A DNA stretch of 64,000 nt from assembly GCA_963744275.1 (NCBI GenBank), contig CAVUSX010000025.1, positions 1-64,000 of the forward strand, given 5' to 3'. The notes beneath the pieces were generated by a model. That model searched no databases, was not told the origin of the DNA, and saw only the letters and a list, made by a program, of their open reading frames with translations. A program made the position numbers and the translations under genes. The DNA is from VAZQ01 sp963744275. GTDB lineage: Bacteria; Pseudomonadota; Alphaproteobacteria; Rhizobiales; Xanthobacteraceae. Below are positions 58,389-64,000 of the stretch, piece after piece (position 1 is the stretch's first letter; the number at the start of each line of letters is the position of its first letter).

Positions 58389-59159
58389 ATGTCCGACTGG
58401 AACGCCAATCAGTACCTGAAGTTCGAGGATGAGCGCACGCGCCCGCCGCGCGATCTGATCGCGCAGATTCCGCTCGCGCGAGCCGCCCGCGTCTTCGATC
58501 TCGGCTGTGGGCCCGGCAATTCCACCGAGCTCCTGATCGCCCGCTATCCGCAGGCCGAGGTGATCGGGCTCAATTCCTCGCCCGACATGCTGCGCCAAGC
58601 GCGCGCGCGGTTGCCGGGATGCAGCTTCATAGAGGCCGACCTCACGCGCTGGACGCCGCCTGAGGGCACCGACCTCTTGTTCGCCAATGCCTCGTTCCAA
58701 TGGCTGCCCGATCACGAGGCGGTGCTGCGGCGCATGCTGCAGGCCTTGCCGCCCGGCGGCGTGCTGGCGGTGCAGATGCCCGACAACGTGGAGGAGCCCG
58801 CGCTCGCCCTCATGAGCGCGGTGGCGGCCCATGGGCCATGGGCCGGCAATCCGGCCTTGGCGGCGGCCGCGCGGGCGCCGCTGCCGCGGCCGGAAGCCTA
58901 TTACGATCTGCTCAAGCCCTTGTCCGTCCGGCTCGACATCTGGCGCACCGTCTACATGCACGTGATGGAGGGCCACGGCGCGATCGTGGAATGGTTCAAG
59001 GGCTCGGCGCTGCGCCCGTTCCTCGATGCGCTCGATCCGGCCCTGCGCGCGGATTTCCTCGCCGCTTATCTGGCGCAGATCGAGCAGCACTACGGCATCC
59101 GCCACGACGGCCGCGTGCTGCTGCCGTTTCCGCGCGTGTTCCTGCTGGCGGTGCGCTGA
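58389..59159 (+). CDS. tam: Trans-aconitate 2-methyltransferase
   Basis: 256 residues from ATG 58389 (SDWNANQYLKFEDERTRPPRD), the characteristic start of Tam. It transfers a methyl group from S-adenosylmethionine to trans-aconitate, relieving inhibition of the citric acid cycle; cytosolic. SAM-binding motifs are VFDLGCGPGNSTELL, EVIGLNSSPDML and LFANASFQWLPDH. C-terminal family parts include EWFKGSALRPFLDAL and LLPFPRVFLLAVR. In-frame codons upstream of 58389 are IS-derived and not part of the gene. Single gene, right after the IS4 remnant. Confidence 0.9.
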   Translation: MSDWNANQYLKFEDERTRPPRDLIAQIPLARAARVFDLGCGPGNSTELLIARYPQAEVIGLNSSPDMLRQARARLPGCSFIEADLTRWTPPEGTDLLFANASFQWLPDHEAVLRRMLQALPPGGVLAVQMPDNVEEPALALMSAVAAHGPWAGNPALAAAARAPLPRPEAYYDLLKPLSVRLDIWRTVYMHVMEGHGAIVEWFKGSALRPFLDALDPALRADFLAAYLAQIEQHYGIRHDGRVLLPFPRVFLLAVR

Positions 59160-59203
59160 TGTTGTGTTTCTGAAGCTTGCTTCACACTTGTCTCGAGGCA
59201 GCG

Positions 59204-59338
59204 GTAGGGTGGGCAAAGGCGCCCTTGGGCGCCGTGCCCACGCGACGTCTCTCAGCACATTGAGCTGCTCCGCGTGGGCACGGCGGACCCGATGTGGTGC
59301 ATCAATCGAAGTCTTGCGGCCGCGTTTGCCCACCCTAC
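59204..59338. repeat. Dispersed GTAGGGTGGGCAAA repeat, copy 3
   Basis: Begins GTAGGGTGGGCAAAGGCGC and ends GTTTGCCCACCCTAC; inner arms CCGTGCCCACGCG and CGCGTGGGCACGGCGG. It matches copy 2 (30816-30950) on the opposite strand nearly base for base. Confidence 0.8.
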
Positions 59339-59397
59339 GCGCTGGCGGCTCCCGGTCTTCCGTCAGAACATGCGATGCGAAGCAGCGCCGACCCCAA

Positions 59398-59811
59398 TCA
59401 AACCTTGATGTCGAGAAACGAGCTGATCGCGCTCGATCCGGACTGTATCGCCTTGGCATTGGCGGCGTTGGTTTGGCTGATGGCGTTTTGCTGCGCGATC
59501 TGGTTCGTCAGATCGGCACCGGGCGGCGTCGCCGGGGTGCTTGCAGCCGCCGCAGGCGCAGCGGGATCGGATCGGGGAGCAGCGCCCGCCGAGATGCTGT
59601 TGATGACCGCGGGGTCTTCGCCGGCGGCCCGATTGACGCCGCCGGAAGCACCGGCAGGCGGAGCCGCCGCCGTGCTCGACGCGTTCGGATCGGGCACCTG
59701 GCCGGTGGGCCCGGACCCGGTGCCCGGGTTGTTGGCGATGTTGCGGGTGGACTGCTGGCGCAGGATGGCCGCAGCCGGTGCGGATGACGAGATCGAGAGA
59801 GCTGAGCTCAT
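59398..59811 (-). CDS. Small flagellar-rod-like protein, Ala/Pro/Ser-rich
   Basis: 137 residues from ATG 59811. The N-terminus (SSALSISSSAPAAAILRQQS, TRNIANN) and C-terminus (DLTNQIAQQNAISQTNAANA, KAIQSGSSAISSFLDIKV) resemble the paired terminal helices of flagellar rod/hook proteins (FlgC/FlgB: SALxIAxSGLxAAxxRxxxxAxNIAN ... LLDIKA). The middle is low-complexity (APPAGASGG, AAPAAAASTPATPPG) and lacks a rod domain. No flagellar genes are nearby. It might be a stray axial-type protein or a family expansion. Confidence is moderate because of the biased composition. Confidence 0.55.
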   Translation of the reverse strand: MSSALSISSSAPAAAILRQQSTRNIANNPGTGSGPTGQVPDPNASSTAAAPPAGASGGVNRAAGEDPAVINSISAGAAPRSDPAAPAAAASTPATPPGADLTNQIAQQNAISQTNAANAKAIQSGSSAISSFLDIKV

Positions 59812-60027
59812 GCATCCGTGATAGCGCAAACGCTGAAACAGATGTTTCCGCGATCCGGCAGGATTGGTCCCTCCCGGCTGTCGTGTTGTTAACCAAGGCC
59901 GGCGCGGCCGCGGCGGTTTCGAATAATCGGAAAGCCGGAAGCGTTCCCCGGCCCCGGGTGGCGGCCTCCTTATCTTCGGCGCTATTGCCGGGCTAGGCTC
60001 GGGGCTTCCGAATCATCCGGCCCGACC

Positions 60028-61272
60028 ATGGCTCCATCGATCAGATATCTCTGCGCCGCCCTCGGTCTCCTCTGGCTCGTGCTGCCGGCGGCATCGCCCG
60101 CCGCCGCCGACGCGGCCTTCACGCAATGGCTGGCGACGCTGTGGCCGCAGGCGCAGCAGCTTGGCGTCTCGCGCGCGACCTTCGATCTGGCGACGCGCGC
60201 CCTCGAGCCCGATCTGACGCTGCCCGACCTCGATTTGCCCGGCCGGCAGGGCGCTCCGAGCCCCGGGCAGGCCGAATTCGTGCAGACCCCGGCCGACTAC
60301 ATCAAGGAGGCGAGCATTGCGCGGCTGGCCGAGGAGGGGCGCCGGCTCGCCATCCAGCACCAGGCCACGCTCGCCGCCATCGAGCGGCAATTCGGCGTGC
60401 CCGGCAACGTCCTGTTGGCGATCTGGGGCCGCGAGACCGACTTCGGGCGCTACCAGCTGCCCAAGAACGCGGTGCGGGTGCTGGCGACGCAAGCCTATTA
60501 CGGCAAGCGCAAGGACTTCTTCCTGCAGGAGTTCCTGCTCGCCCTCAAGATGCTCGAGGAGGGCGAGGTCAAGCTCGCCGATATGCGCAGCTCCTGGGGC
60601 GGCGCCATGGGGCTCACCCAGTTCCTGCCGTCCGAGTTCTACAAATACGGCGTGGACTTCGAGCATAACGGCCGCCGCGATATCTGGAACTCGGTGCCCG
60701 ATGCGCTCGCCTCCGCCGCCAAGCAGCTCCTCGACAAGGGCTGGCAGCCCGGCCTGCGCTGGGCCTACGAGGTGCATGCCCCCAAGGACGTCGACTGCAC
60801 GCAGGCGATCCCCGATGTCACCCAGCCGGTCGGCGCTTGGCTCAAGAGCGGCTATGTGCCGGCCTACCACCGTGTGCCCACCGCGGCCGAGCTCGCCGCG
60901 CCGGCCTCGCTGCTGCTGCCCGAGGGCACCTATGGGCCGGCCTTCCTGACGCTCGCCAACTATTACGTCATCAAGGAATACAATTTCTCCGATCTCTACG
61001 TGCTGTTCGTCGGCCATCTGAGCGAGCGCATCACCGATCCGCGGCCGTTCGAGACGCCCTGGAGCAAGAACGCGCAATTGCACACCGCCGAGGTCGAGAC
61101 CATGCAGCGCACCTTGACCAGGCTCGGCATCTACAAGGACAAGATCGACGGCAAGGCCGGCATGCTCACCCGCTCGGCGCTCGGCGCCTATCAGAAGGCG
61201 AACGGCCTCAAGGCGGACTGCTGGCCGACCGCGGCATTGCTGGCCCACATGCAGGCGGCCGGCGGACATTGA
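60028..61272 (+). CDS. Lytic murein transglycosylase, MltB type, with peptidoglycan-binding domain
   Basis: 414 residues. Signal peptide ends PAAAD. The catalytic SLT_2 domain includes YIKEASIARLAEEGRRLA, the catalytic Glu in LLAIWGRETDFGRYQLP, RVLATQAYYGKRKDFFLQE, SSWGGAMGLTQFLPSEFYK and PVGAWLKSGYVP. The last 60 residues form a PG_binding_1 domain (VETMQRTLTRLGIYKDKIDG, RSALGAYQKANGLKAD). It cleaves glycan strands to 1,6-anhydro products in the periplasm. There is no lipobox, so it is soluble. It converges with a small secreted-protein gene whose terminator lies just after this stop. Confidence 0.92.
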   Translation: MAPSIRYLCAALGLLWLVLPAASPAAADAAFTQWLATLWPQAQQLGVSRATFDLATRALEPDLTLPDLDLPGRQGAPSPGQAEFVQTPADYIKEASIARLAEEGRRLAIQHQATLAAIERQFGVPGNVLLAIWGRETDFGRYQLPKNAVRVLATQAYYGKRKDFFLQEFLLALKMLEEGEVKLADMRSSWGGAMGLTQFLPSEFYKYGVDFEHNGRRDIWNSVPDALASAAKQLLDKGWQPGLRWAYEVHAPKDVDCTQAIPDVTQPVGAWLKSGYVPAYHRVPTAAELAAPASLLLPEGTYGPAFLTLANYYVIKEYNFSDLYVLFVGHLSERITDPRPFETPWSKNAQLHTAEVETMQRTLTRLGIYKDKIDGKAGMLTRSALGAYQKANGLKADCWPTAALLAHMQAAGGH

Positions 61273-61297
61273 GCCGACGGCGCGAGATCGCGCCACG

Positions 61298-61331
61298 AAA
61301 AAACCCGGCGGCGCTCGCGCGCTCGCCGGGT
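61298..61331 (-). terminator. Rho-independent terminator for the 61382-61672 gene
   Basis: On the minus strand an 8-bp stem (ACCCGGCG with CGCCGGGT, positions 61324-61331 and 61303-61310) is followed by six T. It lies 50 bp past the stop at 61382 and in the converging gap, so it may also act on the transglycosylase transcript through its GC hairpin. Confidence 0.8.
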
Positions 61332-61381
61332 CGGATTCTCAGGCGGCCCGGCAGCGATGCCGGGCGCGCTAAACGGGTGGC

Positions 61382-61672
61382 TTACTGACAGACCTGGTAG
61401 GGCCGTCCGCGCCAGCCGACGACATTGCCATACGGATCATAGACCGGTTGGCGGGTCCAATAGCAGCCCGGTCCGTTGAGCGGCGCGTTGTAGCCCGGAT
61501 AGACCACATAGCCGCGGGGCGCGGTGGCCCCCACGATGGCGCCGCCGACGATGCCGCCGACGATGAGCCCGGGCAGGAAGCCACGGCCTTGCGCGGAAGC
61601 GGTTGTCGGGGTGCCAGCCAGCGACCCGGCCAGGGTCGCGGCCGCAACGAGGGCAGTCAGCGTCTTGTTCAT
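61382..61672 (-). CDS. Small secreted glycine-zipper-like protein
   Basis: 96 residues. Signal peptide (TLTALVAAATLAGSLAGTPTTASA) is followed by FLPGLIVGGIVGGAIVGATA, a Gly-rich helix that can insert in membranes, then a Tyr/Pro-rich tail with three Cys (GPGCYW, YQVCQ). It ends in the pattern GRPYQVCQ seen in rhizobial small periplasmic proteins. Its neighbour at 61902 has the same plan, so the two are likely paralogues. Function unknown. Own terminator present. Confidence 0.7.
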   Translation of the reverse strand: MNKTLTALVAAATLAGSLAGTPTTASAQGRGFLPGLIVGGIVGGAIVGATAPRGYVVYPGYNAPLNGPGCYWTRQPVYDPYGNVVGWRGRPYQVCQ

Positions 61673-61901
61673 CTAAGTCTCCTCGATGAGCGGTCGGCGG
61701 GTGCCGAGCGCATAGCGTTCAGTTCTTCGGTTTTTGGCGATTCTGCAAATCTTGTCGAAACAGCCCACCATGAACCGGCGGATCAAGGCCGACCAATTTG
61801 TCGGAATTTTGGTGTGTAGCCCACTACCGCCCGAATTAACACCCCGGGGCCGGCGGGCAGGCCTCGGGGCATTGCGTTGCAGCATGAAGTCGGGCGACCG
61901 G

Positions 61902-62168
61902 TCAGCAGACCCGGTAGGCCACCCAGCGCCAGCCATTGTAATGCCGGCGCCAGCAAGAAGGGCCGTAGTACCCATAGTAGCCCGGGTAATAGCCATAGCC
62001 GTAGTAGCGCGGCGCCAATGCGCCCGCGATCAGCCCGCCGACGACGAGCCCGCCGAACAGGCCGGGGCCGCGCCAGCCGCCCCAACGGGCCTCCGCGCCG
62101 GTCGGCGCCGCCACGGCCGCGATGGCAACCGTCGCGACGGTGGCGAGAACGGTCAGAGTCTTTCTCAT
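61902..62168 (-). CDS. Small secreted Gly/Tyr/Trp-rich protein
   Basis: 88 residues from ATG 62168 with GAGGTGACC upstream. Signal peptide (LTVLATVATVAIAAVAAPTGAEA), then a Gly-rich helix (GLFGGLVVGGLIAGALA) and a Tyr-rich tail (YYGYGYYPGYYGYYGP) with two Cys (PSCWRR and a terminal YRVC). Same architecture as the gene at 61382 (signal, Gly helix, aromatic tail, C-terminal Cys). Common in Bradyrhizobiaceae, function unknown. About 230 bp separates the two. Confidence 0.7.
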   Translation of the reverse strand: MRKTLTVLATVATVAIAAVAAPTGAEARWGGWRGPGLFGGLVVGGLIAGALAPRYYGYGYYPGYYGYYGPSCWRRHYNGWRWVAYRVC

Positions 62169-62373
62169 GGGGTCACCTCGCAATTGTGGTGTGAGAATTA
62201 AACGTCGTCCTTGTCCGGCAGGTTCCCTCGCCGGCGCTGAATGAGGGCTGAACGATCGCGACAGAAAGCCGCCATGATTGTAGGGCGGAGCGGAGGGATC
62301 GCGAATTGTGCGGTGCCAGATCGGAGCGGATGTTCGCAGTGATTGGTCGTTGACATAGGCTCACGATCGAAAC

Positions 62374-62661
62374 ATGTCACCGGAGATGAACAAGCGCATC
62401 ACTGTCCGGCTGCCGGCGGACCTCCTCAACCGCGCCAAGCGCAAGGCTGCCGCGGAGGGGCGCGCACTGACGTCCTTGATCGAGGATGGCCTGCGGATGG
62501 TGGTGGCCGAGGGCGGAGGGGTGATCAAGCGCAGGCGCGTTCTGCCGCCCGTGAGCAAGGCCACCGGCGCCTCGATGCCGGGAATCGATCTCACTGATTT
62601 GTCGGCCTTGGTCGAGATGGATGACCTGGACGCCGCCCAACGGATGCTGCGCTTCAAATGA
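62374..62661 (+). CDS. VapB-like antitoxin (ribbon-helix-helix type)
   Basis: 95 residues. The N-terminal NKRITVRLPADLLNRAKRKA AA-type text (two segments, residues 6-30) is a ribbon-helix-helix DNA-binding domain, with GRALTSLIEDGLRMVV as its second helix. The acidic C-terminal part (GIDLTDLSALVEMDDLDAAQ) is the toxin-neutralising tail. The stop overlaps the ATG of a PIN-type toxin start (ATGA), the usual VapBC layout. The pair normally represses its own promoter; the leader at 62300-62373 would hold the operator. The toxin is truncated, so this antitoxin is an orphan. Confidence 0.78.
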   Translation: MSPEMNKRITVRLPADLLNRAKRKAAAEGRALTSLIEDGLRMVVAEGGGVIKRRRVLPPVSKATGASMPGIDLTDLSALVEMDDLDAAQRMLRFK

Positions 62662-62780
62662 CGCTGCTGGACGTCAACGTCCTGAAATGCCTTTCGACAA
62701 GGATGTGTCGCAGCGCGGAGCTTGCCGGGCGTGGCTCGCGGGCGGCGTCTCGGCGTTGCGGGGGCGTAGCTCAGCCTCGC
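62658..62780 (+). pseudogene. Truncated VapC (PIN-domain) toxin
   Basis: Begins MTLLDVNVL, the invariant PIN start with its first active-site Asp. The frame is then lost; another frame has DVSQRGACRAWLAGGVSAL (62698-62755), which fits the next VapC block (HxxxRxWLxxxxxG). The remaining 90 residues with the other acidic residues are absent. The sequence runs into the end of the opposite-strand membrane gene at 62771. Confidence 0.6.
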
Positions 62781-63232
62781 ACAGGCCGGATTCGAAAGCC
62801 CGACAGAACCATGACCGCAAGCGTCAGCGTTCCATCGGTCAGGGCGGCGACTGCGATAAAAAGGATAAAGGCAATCAGAATTTTCGCTTCCATATGCGTG
62901 ACGTCTTGTACCGAGACCATGGCAGTGATGGCGCCCGCTGCGAGCGCGATCACGAGAAACACACCGTGGAGAAGCTTTTCGATCGGGCTCGGAGAGACGT
63001 TCTTGGACAGATCAACGGGGCCGAAGCGTGTGCCCCGATAGCGCACGAGGACGTTCATCAGGGGATTTGTCAGGAACAGCCACGCGAAGGCGAGCAATAT
63101 CAGTGTCCCGTAAAACTCGCCGGCCTCCTGTGTCTTGAGGCCGAGCCACCCGCCGGCGCAAACCAGCCAAATAAACGGGGTGGTGTGAACGACACGCTGT
63201 GTTTGCGAGTGGTAAGTGAAGTGGACATGCAC
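62771..63232 (-). CDS. Small four-helix membrane protein, unknown function
   Basis: 153 residues. N-terminal HVHFTYHSQTQRVVHTTPF is followed by helices near residues 19-34 (FIWLVCAGGWLGL), 41-63 (YGTLILLAFAWLFLTNPLMNVL), 88-108 (LLHGVFLVIALAAGAITAMV) and 117-145. The loop VRYRGTRFGPVDLSKNVSPSP is probably cytoplasmic. The layout resembles small MnhG/PhaG-type subunits (monovalent cation/proton antiporter), whose sequence VRLPDxYxRxHAAT is not present, so I leave it unnamed. It is divergent from the partial gene at 63466. The codon usage is less GC-biased than its neighbours. Confidence 0.6.
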   Translation of the reverse strand: MHVHFTYHSQTQRVVHTTPFIWLVCAGGWLGLKTQEAGEFYGTLILLAFAWLFLTNPLMNVLVRYRGTRFGPVDLSKNVSPSPIEKLLHGVFLVIALAAGAITAMVSVQDVTHMEAKILIAFILFIAVAALTDGTLTLAVMVLSGFRIRPVRG

Positions 63233-63352
63233 GTCTCAACTCCAAACGGTGGTGCTTCGCAGACCTCGAAGCCAGAACGCCCCTTCGGCCGGTCAATTCG
63301 TGCCGAGCCTGGATCGCCGGCCCTCGTTTTCCGGGAAGGGGCTTGCCATTAT

Positions 63353-63367
63353 GTTCATGTTATGTTC
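63353..63367. promoter_or_regulatory. Possible LexA box (GTTC-N7-GTTC)
   Basis: GTTCATGTTATGTTC exactly matches the alphaproteobacterial LexA consensus GTTCN7GTTC. It sits between divergent genes, 99 bp before the plus-strand ATG at 63466 and 121 bp before the minus-strand start at 63232. One such match is expected by chance in a window this size, so it is only a candidate. Confidence 0.3.
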
Positions 63368-63465
63368 TCATCATTGCCGGATCGTTGCAAGCACAAATTT
63401 CACCCGCATGCCCCACGCCGGTCCGGGGGCGCGAGGCGGCCGCTTCCTATCAACAATCGAAGGTA

Positions 63466-64000
63466 ATGCAGTATCGAGGCCTGATGTCCGCAAACTCATC
63501 TTGGTGGGATGCCTTCGCACTTTCGCTGCTGCAGCTTCTCTTGCAAATCGAAGCTTGGCATCTGATTGCTGCAGGGCTCGTCGGTGCAGCTTTGTGCGTC
63601 TTTCTCGGGCGCACATCGACGCTCGGTTTGGTTGGAGCCACGCTCTGTGCTTCCGTCGCGATCGCGGCCGCCGTAACGATGTGGCGCTCCCAGGGTCCTC
63701 CGCGCCAAATCACGGTCATGGCACGCACGGTCGGCGCCCCGGGGGGCGACGATGTAGTGGAATGGAGATTCGATGCGCCTTATTCGATTTTCCTCGTGTC
63801 CCGGCGATCTGGTGATCTGCCGTGGATCGATGGTATCCGGATCTACGCCGAGAATTCATCGGATCGCCCACTCGGCAATCTGACGGCGGTTCTTCGTTCC
63901 TACTTGGGTCCGAAGGAAATCAAGCTGCAGCTGGTCCTTGCGGATCGGCAGGTGAGCGCAAGCGAACCCAAACCGTTCCACCCAACTCCGAATTCTCGCT
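63466..64000 (+). CDS. Membrane protein of unknown function (3' end outside window)
   Basis: Open from ATG 63466 to the window edge (178 residues so far). A second ATG at 63484 has GAGG four bases before it and may be the true start. Two hydrophobic helices (HLIAAGLVGAALCVFLG and LGLVGATLCASVAIAAAVTMW) precede an extracytoplasmic domain that looks all-beta: QITVMARTVGAPGGDDVVEW, YSIFLVSRRSGDLPWIDG, IYAENSSDRPLGNLTAVLRSY. Not recognised. Codon use is less GC-rich than most of the window, as for the gene at 62771, suggesting a recently gained block that may continue beyond 64000. Confidence 0.6.
   Translation, partial: MQYRGLMSANSSWWDAFALSLLQLLLQIEAWHLIAAGLVGAALCVFLGRTSTLGLVGATLCASVAIAAAVTMWRSQGPPRQITVMARTVGAPGGDDVVEWRFDAPYSIFLVSRRSGDLPWIDGIRIYAENSSDRPLGNLTAVLRSYLGPKEIKLQLVLADRQVSASEPKPFHPTPNSR

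Noticed and set aside
62764..62815. tRNA-like text (GGGGGCGTAGCTCAG followed by GGATTCGAAA)
   Set aside because: The D-arm and T-arm words are only about 30 bases apart, with no room for an anticodon arm and no matching acceptor stem; it overlaps the VapC relic.
62771..63232. MnhG/PhaG antiporter subunit
   Set aside because: Helix number is similar but the family's conserved loop motif is not visible.

Overview
The window is high-GC alphaproteobacterial DNA, most like a soil member of the Hyphomicrobiales (Bradyrhizobium/Xanthobacteraceae type). This rests on codon use, the many tripartite-tricarboxylate (Bug/TctC) binding proteins, the PQQ-dependent alcohol dehydrogenase systems, and several dispersed intergenic palindromes of the kind common in that order. 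No rRNA, convincing tRNA or CRISPR array was seen.

Layout. 1-2741: the end of an alpha/beta hydrolase gene and two divergent TctC-type binding proteins. 3083-7818: a tight four-gene operon coding for a multi-pass coiled-coil membrane protein, a membrane-anchored vWA-like protein, a MotA/ExbB-like protein with a very long helical tail, and a MotB-like OmpA protein. It looks like an uncharacterised ion-driven envelope machine, related in logic to ZorAB or Tol but without known effectors. 7921-14932: an exported hydrolase, a Tat-exported molybdenum hydroxylase pair and a PQQ dehydrogenase. 15075-20861: a decayed DUF1444-like gene, an iron-type binding protein, an MFS pump, a diheme cytochrome c and a site-2-protease relative lacking its catalytic motif. 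20969-26259 (minus): one operon of PQQ alcohol dehydrogenase, two periplasmic binding proteins and an ABC exporter-type ATPase/permease, matching the quinoprotein-associated (Ped-like) arrangement. Both PQQ enzymes have the extra Asp typical of lanthanide-dependent forms.

26592-44802 is a catabolic and uptake region: HD-domain protein, amidohydrolase, several orphan solute-binding proteins, UbiD-type decarboxylase, subtilisin-like protease, GlcG/HbpS-like protein, aldehyde dehydrogenase, a nitrate/taurine-type ABC transporter, a creatinase-like M24 protein and an Ldh-family dehydrogenase. 45336-58260 is more eroded: a TIGR02444 gene, an IS701-type remnant between direct repeats, an L,D-transpeptidase, two decayed TRAP-type binding proteins, a GGDEF-EAL gene, two tandem 2-hydroxyacid dehydrogenases, ettA, a 27-G tract and an IS4-type remnant. 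58389-64000 holds tam, a flagellar-rod-like small protein, an MltB-type transglycosylase, two small Gly/Tyr-rich secreted proteins, a VapB with a truncated VapC, and two membrane proteins.

Together the genes suggest an oligotroph scavenging organic acids, aromatics and alcohols, with periplasmic oxidation feeding a cytochrome chain. Many otherwise normal genes are broken by one extra base. Most are probably sequencing insertions, while the IS, TRAP and DUF1444 remnants look like true decay. Entries labelled CDS but described as frameshifted should be read with that in mind.
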